NCBI GenBank assembly: GCA_027922465.2
Contig: BQMF02000027.1
Span: 1,426,001-1,490,000 of the forward strand
Length of the DNA stretch: 64,000 bases
Direction of reading: 5' to 3'
Source of the DNA: Turritopsis dohrnii
Lineage: Eukaryota > Cnidaria > Hydrozoa > Anthoathecata > Oceaniidae
Positions 47,801-58,266 of the stretch are shown one piece after another. The position numbers and the translations under genes are program-made. Under the pieces are notes generated by a model. That model did no database searches. It saw only the letters and a list, made by a program, of their open reading frames with translations, and was not told the DNA's origin. The number at the start of each line of letters is the position of its first letter. Position 1 is the first letter of the stretch.

Positions 47801-50689
47801 GATTCCAATAACGATGGTGTTGGTGATGCTTGCAGCAAAGATAGTGATGGTGATGGTAAGTTGTTTCAATGCACACTTTTTTAAATTAGATAAGTGTATT
47901 TTGAGTTGAAATTCTGTATTCGTAAGCATTTACAAATCAAAAACAGCCAGAAAAATTCTTATAGTATTCTATCTCAACTCTATCTCAATGTTTACGCAGG
48001 ATAACCTCTTCAGTTCCTTAAGGTACTGTTATCAATGAGGTTCCTGCGAAGGAGGTCCTAGAGTATTTAAAACCCCCATTTGGGCTACGGAAACTGTAAT
48101 GACAGAACCGCTCAATTAGACAACCATCCTAGACATCATTCCTACCCTCTTGCTGAGTGCTAAACAGAGAGGAGTGATTGACACTGTTATAGTCGCTGGC
48201 ATGACTCGGTCGGGGATTGAACCCGCGACCTCCAGAACAGGAAGCGAGGACTCTACCACAAGGTTACCAGCCGGTCTTACACTCTATTATAAAATATTGT
48301 TGATAAAACAAATGTGTTGTACAAGAATGTTAAGAGTAATGTCCCAGTTCACTGCATTCTTAAAGTTGTTTACGGTTTTGTTATTCTCATAAAATTTCTT
48401 ATAAAAATGTGTAGGAAGTGGCATCATTAAGCGTAACTTCACGAAAAGCACTCCAGTTATACGCACATCTGAGAAAAATTAACATAGTTTGATTGAGCAG
48501 CTTCAGAATTTGAAATATGGCCATAAATCGTATTAAAAATCATAACACTATTTTAAGGAATTCGTGATAAAAGTGATAATTGTCCAACAGTTCCCAATGT
48601 TGGACAAGATGATCGGGATGGTGATGGTGTTGGTGATGCGTGCGATAATTGTGCAAAGGAATATAACCCAACACAGGTTTTCGAAATTTTTGGTTTGTTT
48701 TTTGCATGGTGTCTTCTTATAATAGATGTTATTTGATAATCTATGTACATTAAACTGGGAGATTCCTATCATTCTATCATACAGCAATGATGTGCGTCTT
48801 AAAATACGAACTTCAAAGTGGAATATTTTGTCTATTTCTCCCACCTGTCTGTCTTTTTCGTTCATATTAATTTAACTGAATTCTTAGGAGGATAATGACA
48901 AAGATGGACTTGGTGATAGATGTGACTCTAACAACGATATGTATGTACAAACAATTTTCCAAACATTGTCTGTTTCTTAAGTTACTTCACTTTCAACTTT
49001 CAAGTTGAACAATCGATGATGTCTGTATTGAATTAGTTATGTATAAGGTTAGGAAGAGTGATATATAATGTACAATGTAATGTATGATGTTTTGAGTTGA
49101 ATTGAGCTTTGTAATACTGTCAATGTTCATGGCTACAATGGTCAATTTGTCCATTATGCTATTGATATCAAATTAAGATCTTCCTTTAAATTATTTTTAG
49201 AGATCGTGATGGTGTGCAAGATGACCGAGACAATTGTCCATATGTCCCAAATGCGGATCAAGTTGATGTCGACAAAGATTCCATAGGTATGTGGAAGTAT
49301 AATTGCAATTCCTATATCAGCTCTCCTTTTGTAAAAAAAAATTCACTGAGGTATTATTGTTTCCTAGGTGACGCATGCGATGATGACGATGACAATGATG
49401 GCATAAAAGATGGAACCGATAATTGTCGACTTGTTCCCAACCCAGACCAAAAAGATTCCAATGGTATTCAGTTATATTTTTTTGCTCAGTTTTTCAAGCT
49501 CTACAACATAGGTACACTTTTGAGTTGCGATTCCATGATTTATTTTTTCGTCACGGGGTACGTACACCGGAATGGTGGATTTGACCTAATGTTTTCGAAG
49601 TTAAGTTCGGTAAAAAAGGTTTTACCCGGGATACTAGTATTGGGATTTAGTAGTCTTCACTTTTGTATTCGTTGTTGTTTTGGATGCTTTTTATCAACAA
49701 CAAGGGTAATATTACTAATGTCAGTGAATTAGTGAATTATTAGTCAGACGTTTTGCAGAGGCATATTCAGGGTCACTCAAAAAAAAAGTGGAGCATTTCT
49801 TTTTCAGTTTTAAGTGACGATTAGGTTACTTGTACACTTTCCTTTCCCGCTCTAAATGACTAAACTCTCCTGCACAAATTTTGACTGACCTCTAGTTACG
49901 CCTCTGTTTTGTGTCCTATTTCAGTGGAACAAGTTTTAGTACAATACATTTATTGGTTGCTGAACTGAAACTGTCAGGCCTGTGTTGCAATATTCTTTGT
50001 GATCTGAATCGTGTACGTGTCGAACATATGTGAAAATGATCGATTCCTCATATCAAAATGCTTATGGGTGGCAATTTAGTGCAACTGTGTGCTATATATT
50101 CAATCATATACACAACTCTACTTCATGAATGATTTTATTCTAGGTAACGGCATTGGTGATAAATGCGAAGAAGACTTTGACGGTGATAATCATATTGAAG
50201 ACATCTGCCCTGAAAACCCTGAGGTGTACAATACGAATTTCACACAGTACGACATTGTGATGCTTGATCCTAAAGGCACTTCACAAGTTGATCCAGAATG
50301 GGAAGTCCTCAACAAGGTAACACTATATTGCTTCTTTTAATTGAAGCATAGGTAGTATGATGAAAATTTCACTTTTTCATTTTCGCTTTTCGTACTAAAA
50401 AGTGCTGGAGATACCTTTTAAAGCTTATAAAAATATGTTATTTTTTTCTTTGCAATCTGATTGCCATGATGAGAGTAATCAATATCTGAATTATAATTGG
50501 CTCAGTCCATTTTCCAGATTTTCGTAAATTTTCAATCTTCAATAGGGCGCAGAAATGAAACAGTGGCGTAACAGTGATCCCGGTATTGCTATTGGTGAGT
50601 AACTTTCATCTTTTTTGATCAGAAACGTAAACAACGTTTTTGTACTCAGTATTTTGTAACCAATGTATGTTATTGAAGCTACTAAACAG

Positions 50690-50729
<40 letters not shown>

Positions 50730-53700
50730 CTTGATGTAATGTAGTGATGTTGTATGATAAAGAAATGATAATCGATCAATATGAAGATGCAACAACGAAA
50801 TTGTAATGCTTATTTGAGAGAAAATCATGGTAAAGGAAACACCCTCAGTACCAGGAAATGATATTTTAAATGTTCTACCTTCTAAATCTTTGATGTTACC
50901 GCTACCTCTCAGTAACAGTCACTAAAGTATAAATTTTTTGATACTGTTTGATGCACAATGAAACCTCTATAGCTTGGTGAAATGCAAAATTGGTCGTCTT
51001 AGAGAGGTATTCCTATATTTGGTTAGTAGTATCAGGTAATGGCCAAGTGTTCGTTATGGAGTGGTGTTCTTCATATGGCATGTCCGACTGAAGGAGGATT
51101 TACTGTATCACAGAATAAAGCAATCTACTAATGCCACATTCAGTTTCAATTAGATTTTACGACCTTTTTTTATTTTTACCATCAAATGTATACAGGGAAG
51201 CAGAAGTTTGGTGGCGTTGATTTCTCTGGTACGTTTTACATCCACGATGACAAGGATGACGATTTCGCAGGATTCGTGTTTTCCTATCAAGACAGTTCAA
51301 AATTCTACGCTCTCATGTGGAAAAAAGAAAAGCAAACCTACTGGTTTGAAACACCATTTAAAGTCGTCGGCAAACCAGGCATTCAATTAAAGGTAAAGCC
51401 AAACACCTGAGTGTCACTTCATGTATGATTTCAATTAATTTGTGGGTTGTGTGTTGAGTAGCTATGAGTTTTGGAAGATTTGCTTTGTTGCTTCTTTCTT
51501 CACTAGATCTGCAGTCTAGACTCGAAGGAAACTCTCTATAGTAGACCTCGAGCATATTTTTTGCCACACGATTCTTTTAACCCTCATCTTTTCTTTCGAA
51601 TAGTATGGATAGTTCGTTTTGCTTTTCTTCTTCTTGTTTTGAATTAAAAGAAATTCCCACAGAACAACACTTTTATGAAAAAAAACACTGAGCAAAAGCT
51701 GTCAATTTATTTATTTATCTATTTAGCTGTAGTTTAAACTAGCTTTAAAACACATTGCTTGACTGTTTCCTTGAGATGGTATTCTGAAAATACATCGTGA
51801 TGTCATATAGGTTGTTAGATCGAAGACTGGACCTGGCGAACACATGCGAAATGGATTGTGGAGTGCAAAAAGCGAGCCTGGACAGGTAAATTCAAACTTT
51901 CTTTGGTAAAGGTTGGTGGGAGCAAACATACCCTCATATTTTCTCTCTTCATTAACATAAAACGTTATCAATACCCGAGTTTTTCCTGCTCCTCATTCTC
52001 CACGTTATAAACGATTTCGTGATATGTTTACATGAGATCGTTTCTAAATTCGCAACTCGAGCCAAATTTTCATCGACTTTCAAAGTCCTTTAATTTTCAT
52101 AAAAACCTGCATGGAGAGCAATTGGAAGGTGTTGATTTGGAATTTATCATTTTTTAGATTTTGCCACAATTAGGCGATTCTGAGTTCTGATTTTTTATAA
52201 AAGATTTCTTGTGTTTGTAGACAGAAATTATTTGGTCAGATCCTTTGGAGAAGGGTTGGAAGCCCAAAACCGCTTACAGGTGGATTCTTACACACAGGCC
52301 AAGATTAGGTCTGATACGGTAAGAACGACGTGAGCCTAGTTGTTTCTGGAAGTTAATTTATGTTTTTATAAGTGTTGCATATATTGCGGCGATTTGATTG
52401 GGTAGTAGTTTCACACTTATTTTCATATCTGGATGGTCGCAGTAATAAAGTTGCTATTGTTTTTAATTTTGTTTTAACTAATCGAAAGTTAGTGTTGTGT
52501 TTACATGAGAATTTCTGCACAGCTGCTCGTTCCCAGACCATTTCTCAATTGTTTTATTTCTACTGACATCAGCATAGTGCAAACCTCAGCTCTAGATATA
52601 AAAATCTCAAAAGCTGTTTTTATAAAAGTTCCAACAAATGGTGTGGTTCACATTTTCAGTCAAAGGTCATTTCCCTGTCCTATCTAATCTGAACTTTCTT
52701 ATGAATATGACACTTGTTTGATCTTGTTTTCGCAGAATTCGAATCATGGACGGTGAAGAGGTTGCCAGTGATTCGGGATACATTGTCAATCACGAATTTA
52801 AAGGTGGAAAGCTTGGAGTATTGGTATTTTCGCAGAAGGAAGTTGTGTTTTCAGATTTGATTTATGAATGTAATGGTAAGAAGACACATTTTTCACATAA
52901 ACATATGAAATGTCTTGTTTGAATTCAAAACGATAGATTCATCAGTTTTAACCTTATACTGTTAGTAACCTTCTATTCACTGCACTCTTTAAAGGTCCTT
53001 TAATAAAATCCATTCGAAAAACCTATGTCTGTTAAACCACTAGTATTGATAAATGTTTTGTGAATTTACTTAAAAGTCGACAAATTCTATTCACGTCAAA
53101 ATTAAAATTTTTTCCAATCACCAATTAAATTCCCGCCAGATATGTTAATTACTCGAATGACCGAATTAGGCCTTCAAACCTATCGACCGCTACTTTTATA
53201 TTCTCTGTTTGTATTTGTATTTGTAAAATAACCAGAATGGAGGGTGACAGCCAGGATGGAGGATGACAAAAAATAGTTTGCTTTCATAAAACCTATTCCC
53301 GTTCCCGTTGTACAGTTTAGGTTTTAAGGGATTGACGTTTTTTTTAAGCATTGTATTTTGTTATAAATTGTACGATACTTTAAGGGCAGAAACTTTCGCG
53401 GGCAGAAACTTTCGCGTGTAGGAAAAAACGCGAAATTTTTGACATTAACTTTCGCGTTTTTGGGTTTTTTGAACAAATTTCGCGGAAAAACCTTTCGCAA
53501 AAAGCAAAAAAAGTTTTTCAAACAGGGAAAAAACTTTCGCGAATCGTGTTTAAAGTTATTTTTTTTTTCTTTCTTTTTTTATTGTTTACAAAAAGATTTA
53601 AACATTTTCTTCCTCTTCCCATTCTGAATCTGAGTCTTCGTCGCTTTCTAAGTCATCTCGTTGAATTTTATAACCGCATAACAGTTCGAACTCTTCCACA

Positions 53701-56700
53701 GTGATATCGCATACAGGTAGTAGATGCTGGTTGTCGTAGGGTTCGGAGTGTTCATTTAATAAAGGGTCGATATCTTTGAAGGGGTCAATGGGTGGCATTT
53801 TTTCTGAACCAACCTTAATCGCATCATAAATGCCCGCCGCCTTCCATCCGCTCTCGATAACTTCTTTTCCTTTGGATGTACTCATATGGTTATAGAAATC
53901 TACCAACCAGCCAGCATGAATGAGCTTCAACTTTGTTAACTGCAGACCGACTTGTACATCTTCAATATTAATTCCTTTATCCAATTGTGTTTTGACTTGT
54001 CCAGAATACCATTCGTTAAATTTTCGTTTCAGGAATCGCTTAGCATAACCATTGACTGTTAAATCAAGTGGCTGATAAAACTTGGTCATGTTAGCAGGGA
54101 CGTTGACTATGCATATATTAGCATCTTTATAAGCATCAAGAACGTCTTTGGTCATTTGACCAGTAAAAACATCCATCACAACTAGAGCTTTCTGGTTGGT
54201 TGGATATTTTAAGAGTTCTCTTTGTTTCTGAGCGTAAAGGCACAATTATTTCCTTGAGGTATTTCAATGATTCTTCTGTGTTAGAAAAATGTTTTGGGTT
54301 AGCGCTGAGTGAAAATCCATTCGGAAACTTGAATCTGGGCAGGCTTTGTTGAGTTTTTCCCTTATAGATAAGCTGCATGGGGAGAAACTCACCATGTAGT
54401 GAAATGGCAAATGTTCCTGTTATTGAGCGTTTGTCTGCGCTTCCTTCAATCCTCACCGATGTCTCGCCTTTCGGAGCTAAGGTTTCATTTCCAACAGGGA
54501 CGTATTTCAGAGGTGTCTGGTCAATATTGATGATCAAAGCAGATGGTATGTCGTATTTTTCTACGACCGAAACAATCTCATGTAGGAACAAAAACTCGAT
54601 CTCCTTTCGAGCCCCGTCAGGTATATCAACCTTGGAGGATGTTTTTCTCCTTTTAACAAAGTTCATCCGAGAAAATAAACTTTTTGCCCAACGAGAGGAG
54701 TCAATGTCAATTTCTCCCACAACGTGAGGGTACTTGCTCATCAGAGCTTTGGCAGTTGCATTTGCCACTGTTGTGTTTACCACTCCTCCTCTCTTACTCA
54801 AATTGACTAGGTATTTTCTCACCATTTCATCAAGTTCTCCAAGCAGATACGGTCTTCCCGTCTTCTTTGAGTACTTTTTAATAATTCGCTCCTTTTCAGC
54901 TTCTTCTTTAGATTTTTGAGTCAATTGTTCATAGTATCGTTTTTTGAATGAACGTACAGTGCTCTCAGAAAGCGTAGGAAATTTTTTCTCAAAATTTCGG
55001 ACAGCTTTGATGTTCCCATTATCTGCAGCATATTTGCCGATTTCGTATCTATCGTTGTCTGACCACCTTTGATATTGCGATTTTCGTTTTTCATTCTCGG
55101 GAGAAGCAACGTGGTCACGTATCACTTGCATGTCAATTATACCAAGGTCTGGACTTGAAACTTCGGGTATTTCTATAAAAAATAATTTTCTATAAGGTTT
55201 CAAATTTGAGCCGGAAATGTTAAAATATTTGCATGTAAGAAACATTTTCCGTGATCCTTTTTAAGCAAAAAAAACATACCAAGTGCTTGACTGTTATCAG
55301 TATCGCCACCTTCGTTGACTTGCTCCAGTTCTTTTGTTGAAGCAGATTTTTCTTTTTGCATTTTTCTAAAAAATGACATTTTCTCGTTGCTGTCAATCCC
55401 TTCCTTCCTACGAACGAACAACAATAACAAGACCATACCAGACGAGAGAACGAAAAAAACGATTTTCGAATGTTCACTCTAAAAATCGAATAATTTTCAT
55501 TCGAATGATAATTCCGGACCTTCAAGAGAGCAATTTTGGAATGTCACTGCAAAATTTGAATTGATAAGATTCGAAAAAATTATTGCAACATTCAAAAGCA
55601 TCATTTCAAACGATCCACGTAACAATCACTAAACCTTTTTTTCAACATGGAAAGTTACACTTTTGTTGCTGCTGTTAGAGGATATCATTACTACAGAAGA
55701 TTTTGGAGGCCAAAATTAAATGAAAAACTTGATTGCTTTCATGAAACAGGAAATGCATACGATCGTTTTGCCATCAAAACAGTCGACGAAACTGGAGAGA
55801 TCGTAGGCCATTTACCGAAGGAGATTTCAAGAGTGACAAAATTCCTTTTGGATCGTGGTGTTACAATGCACTGTAAATTAGTTTCAAGGCACTATAGACG
55901 TTCGCCTTTAGTACAAGGAGGGCTGGAGATCAAATGTGAAGTTGTGTTTACAACACGTGCAACAATTCTTCAATCCAAGCTGTCGACTCGCTATCTCGAT
56001 TTGGTAAAAAATCTGTACCTTGAGCCTGTACAAGAAACGGTGGTTGGCGACATTTTCAACTTCGTCATGACCTTACCCCCAGCTGTGAACATACTTGCTA
56101 CCAAAAACAATAAAAGAAAGAAGGTAGCAGATCCCAAGAAAAACCGTGACATTAGGGAAATGTTTAGCACGGGCAAGAAAAAGAAGGCATCCCAAGTAAT
56201 TGTAATCGATGAATAATAAAAGAAAACAAAATATGTAATAAATAAGTTTGTTAATTTTCTTAGATTTTTTTCAGTTTTGGTGGTTTAAAAACAGTTTTTT
56301 TTTTACTTGCAGATGTTTTTCGGTTCAAAAAATGATTTTTTTTACCTTGAAAAAACTTTCGCGTTTTTTAAAAAATGTACAAATTTCGCGGAAAAAACTT
56401 TCGCGTTTTTGGCCTAAAATATTTAAAATGGCAGAAACTTTCGCGAAAATGACCAAAAAACGCGAAAAACGCGAAAGTTTCTGCCCGCGAAAGTTTCTGC
56501 CCTTAAAGTATAAGCCGAGGTGTAAGTCCAATCTCTGCTTCTACAACCCTCCACGAAAGATATTGGGGAAACTTAAAAAATTGGTTTTGAAAGGGAAAAT
56601 GCGCCTGCAAGTTGATAAGCCAGGTCCTTCCTGCCCCCCAAATTCAATGCTGTTGATGTTGCAAGATAACAGAATGTTTCTGGGGTGAAGAAAAGTAGTT

Positions 56701-57034
56701 GGGAGCCTAGCAGCACTTCATACAACATTGAGATCAGGGCGAAGGAGATTTTCCAAAGTATTTTGTGGGGGTTTGTATTACTGAAATAGGCGTTTCCCGA
56801 ATTTCAACTCATATCAAGTATTTTGGCTGGGTGTTTCAAACCGTTCAATCGAATATCATTAAACATAAAATCTTGAAAATCATGAAATTAACCAAAACAG
56901 ACTCAACATGCAATAGTGTACCTATTGTCGTTACGGTGAATAATAATGAGTATGCTGTTTCAACTAATTCTGTTTGTTTTTTTTTAATTTCAGAAAATGC
57001 ACCCGCTGATTACAGCCCGAACCTCCCTAAATAG
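38813..57034 (+). CDS. Thrombospondin, 19 exons, 824 residues
   Basis: Exons (all GT/AG, phases fit): 38813-38870, 44698-45251, 45359-45452, 45781-45878, 46202-46372, 46671-46775, 47070-47177, 47696-47855, 48558-48676, 48888-48940, 49201-49286, 49368-49463, 50144-50316, 50546-50594, 51196-51392, 51811-51885, 52221-52318, 52736-52875, 56994-57034. Residues 1-19 are a signal peptide ([15 protein letters not shown]). Residues 20-235 are a laminin-G-like N-domain ending [10 protein letters not shown]. Residues 245-285 are a coiled coil ending CATC (C282, C285), as in pentameric thrombospondins. One EGF module follows (Cys 302, 307, 313, 324, 326, 337). Calcium-binding type 3 repeats span about 340-595 ([12 protein letters not shown] style). 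The L-lectin-like C-terminal domain is about 597-824. The product is a secreted, Ca2+-binding, probably oligomeric matrix glycoprotein. It has one EGF and no RGD, and is shorter than vertebrate TSP-1/2. Confidence 0.95.
40267..40387. mobile_element. TA-type MITE, second copy of the cccagtgggc family
   Basis: Begins cccagtgggcaaaatcgtc and ends ttgcccactagg, in thrombospondin intron 1. Slightly more diverged than the copies at 18342 and 57415. Confidence 0.7.
42441..43267 (+). mobile_element. 5'-truncated non-LTR retrotransposon (LINE) in thrombospondin intron 1
   Basis: A long frame to 43210 encodes the C-terminal part of a LINE reverse transcriptase: [58 protein letters not shown], and a tail with [10 protein letters not shown]. 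It is followed by a poly(A) tract at 43242-43267. A 6-bp TGAGAT occurs just before 42441 and just after the poly(A), a possible target duplication. The catalytic RT core and endonuclease are missing, as expected for 5' truncation during insertion. Confidence 0.8.
43403..44092 (-). mobile_element. hAT-type element, internally deleted
   Basis: Terminal inverted repeats cagtgccgtagacac and gtgtctacggcactg are flanked by AATTA on both sides. G/C-rich subterminal runs are present. A transposase tail is encoded inside on the - strand (43698-43823). It lies in thrombospondin intron 1. Confidence 0.7.
43698..43823 (-). pseudogene. hAT transposase C-terminal remnant
   Basis: The - strand frame reads [22 protein letters not shown] and RKNIFGHF before a TAA stop, resembling the extreme C-terminus of hAT transposases (LLxIHKD...LDL...F...R...FG). 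The rest is gone. Confidence 0.55.
46001..46180 (+). mobile_element. tRNA-derived SINE in thrombospondin intron 4
   Basis: The A-box-like tggcataacggtaatg and B-box-like ggtatcgattccccc are spaced as in a tRNA. An unrelated body follows (ccctccccgtgtggtgcctt). Not a functional tRNA: the arms do not pair. Confidence 0.6.
48040..48276 (-). mobile_element. tRNA-derived SINE in thrombospondin intron 8
   Basis: On the - strand the A-box region ggctggtaaccttgtggtag (48276-48256) and B box ggtcgcgggttcaatccccg (about 48231-48212) lead into a body containing aaatgggggttttaaatac. The left limit is approximate. Confidence 0.6.
50693..50729. repeat. Homopolymer G, 37 nt
   Basis: Uninterrupted G tract in the thrombospondin intron after exon 14; it could form quadruplex structures and its length may be an assembly estimate. 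Confidence 0.9.
53378..53416 (+). repeat. Left terminal inverted repeat of the pogo-HIRAN element
   Basis: ctttaaggg, then two tandem copies of a cagaaactttcgcg core; exact inverse of 56470-56508. Confidence 0.95.
53598..55379 (-). CDS. pogo/CENP-B-like DDE transposase, one intron, one frameshift
   Basis: Exon 1 runs 55379-55280 (33 codons, [11 protein letters not shown]...) to a GT donor; exon 2 runs from 55172 to the stop at 53598. The N-terminal part has a HTH-like segment ([17 protein letters not shown], then [10 protein letters not shown]) and a second DNA-binding region ([43 protein letters not shown]). The catalytic DDE domain has [12 protein letters not shown] (first Asp), [13 protein letters not shown] (second Asp) and [15 protein letters not shown] (third Asp). 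An acidic tail ([16 protein letters not shown]) ends the protein. A one-base gain near 54238, between the first and second Asp, breaks the frame, so this copy probably makes no working enzyme. The family cuts and pastes DNA at TA sites. Confidence 0.85.
55380..55646. promoter_or_regulatory. Shared 267-bp intergenic region of the two transposon genes
   Basis: Lies between the divergent start codons of transposase (55379, - strand) and HIRAN protein (55647, + strand), so it must hold both promoters. No clear TATA box at the expected spacing was noted on either side. Confidence 0.5.
55647..56216 (+). CDS. HIRAN-domain protein encoded by the transposon, 189 residues
   Basis: Intact frame. Residues 4-105 match the HIRAN fold: [11 protein letters not shown] at the start, [15 protein letters not shown] (the N-x-x-D-x-x-A-I signature), then [20 protein letters not shown], and a closing strand IKCEVVFTT. 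The C-terminal third is basic with KNNKRKK and KKKKASQ, likely nuclear-localisation signals. There is no helicase or nuclease domain. In HLTF the HIRAN domain binds 3' ends of single-stranded DNA; here it might bind transposition or repair intermediates, which is inference. It is intact while the neighbouring transposase is frameshifted. Confidence 0.85.
   Translation: MESYTFVAAVRGYHYYRRFWRPKLNEKLDCFHETGNAYDRFAIKTVDETGEIVGHLPKEISRVTKFLLDRGVTMHCKLVSRHYRRSPLVQGGLEIKCEVVFTTRATILQSKLSTRYLDLVKNLYLEPVQETVVGDIFNFVMTLPPAVNILATKNNKRKKVADPKKNRDIREMFSTGKKKKASQVIVIDE
56470..56508 (-). repeat. Right terminal inverted repeat of the pogo-HIRAN element
   Basis: Exact inverse of 53378-53416, ending cttaaag before the TA duplication. 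Confidence 0.95.
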
Positions 57035-57087
57035 TCATCTTTATCACTTTGATATTCATCCGATTGGAACCCTGGGTGATGGAGCAA

Positions 57088-57093
57088 AATAAA
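57088..57093 (+). terminator. Probable polyadenylation signal of thrombospondin
   Basis: AATAAA, 54 bp after the stop codon. Confidence 0.65.
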
Positions 57094-57414
57094 TGTCCAA
57101 GAACCTGTGCGGATTGAAAAGTTAAAGCTGTATCTTGATGAATGGGGAGAAATCTAAAATCTTAAAAAACAAATAAAAAAAATACCAAAACATCAAACAT
57201 ACTCAAACAGTCGTTAGCCATTATTTTTTTTTTATATATACTTTGTTTTATAACAATATTGCGTATATTTTCACTATTTTGTTTTTGTTATTATATTATA
57301 GTTTTTTTTTCACTTTTTGATGCATATAACATATCACATCCCTTCCTTATATTTAGCCTGTATTTAACTTTTACCTTCAAAGTGTTTTTAATGCAGTCAC
57401 CTTCAACGAATTTA

Positions 57415-57535
57415 CCCACTGGGCAAAACCATCAAAAAGTCACTACAATGAAGAGCATTTTTATTGTATTATTGTGTATATTTCTAAAGAAATGCACTCC
57501 CTCTCAGTGACTTTTTAACAAATGCGCCCGTTGGG
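57415..57535. mobile_element. 121-bp TA-flanked MITE, third copy of the cccagtgggc family
   Basis: TA-cccactgggcaaaaccatc at the left and cgcccgttggg-TA at the right. Same length as the copy in the P450 intron. Confidence 0.8.
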
Positions 57536-57537
57536 TA

Positions 57538-58262
57538 AACTAATTCTGAGATGGTTAGGTGACGAACATAGTCTTAAAGTTGAGGCAAAAATGAAGTCGT
57601 TATGAATTTTCGAAAAGGCCAAAAAATTAAAGAAAGTTTGTTATAGAACTAGAAAAGCCTAAGTTAGTAATAACAAAATGTTAATGAAGGATTAAAGAGG
57701 AGAACAGTAAATCTCTCTTTGTAAATACTTTTAGATGAGAAATACCTTTATTATATACATCTGGCCAGTTTCATTAGTCAATTCTCATGCATAGGGTGGT
57801 ATCTATCCCATCTTCATTCAACCAAACTGAAACGAATGTTGCAATTCCTTGATATCGTATGAATTCGTTTGCATATAAGGGCATTTCGTTACCATATAAA
57901 GGTATTTGGTCTGATGATGTAAAATAAATGTTACTTCTCAGTTTCTATAGTGTGAAAGTTTAAATTATGATCCGGAACTTTTTTCGTCAATGTTGTTCTC
58001 TATGATGAAACCAGATACTAAATACATAGTCTACAGTTATAAATCTCTTCATTGCTTCAATGGTATGAAAATCATACATACTGCTCGAACCCAGGATTTA
58101 TTGCCTTATCGAAAAGACAAGAAAGCCTAGGTTTGAGGTTGAACAATTGGTATGATAATAAAAGAACGGGTAAATTTGATGATGATGAAAATATCATTTA
58201 TTCCACTGGCAATTTAAGCTTATGAAAAGTCAGTCGCAAAAAAAAAAAAAAAAAAAGTCCTG
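57538..58262. other. Gene-free stretch
   Basis: No exon recognised. A worn member of the 'aacctcg' palindrome family is at about 58086-58143 (cgaacccaggatttattgcc, then ggtttgaggttg), and an A-rich tract precedes the next element. Confidence 0.5.
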
Positions 58263-58266
58263 TTAA

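Larger units (their letters stand above)
53378..56508. mobile_element. Two-gene pogo-type DNA transposon with HIRAN gene, 3131 bp
   Basis: TA duplications lie at 53376-53377 and 56509-56510. The 39-bp terminal inverted repeats (53378-53416, 56470-56508) are perfect and contain ggcagaaactttcgcg twice in tandem. Subterminal regions of about 150 bp at each side are full of TTTCGCG words. Inside are a transposase (- strand) and a HIRAN protein (+ strand) transcribed away from each other from a shared 267-bp gap. The element sits in the last intron of the thrombospondin gene, which should splice it out. Perfect ends and a single frameshift indicate recent arrival. Confidence 0.92.
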
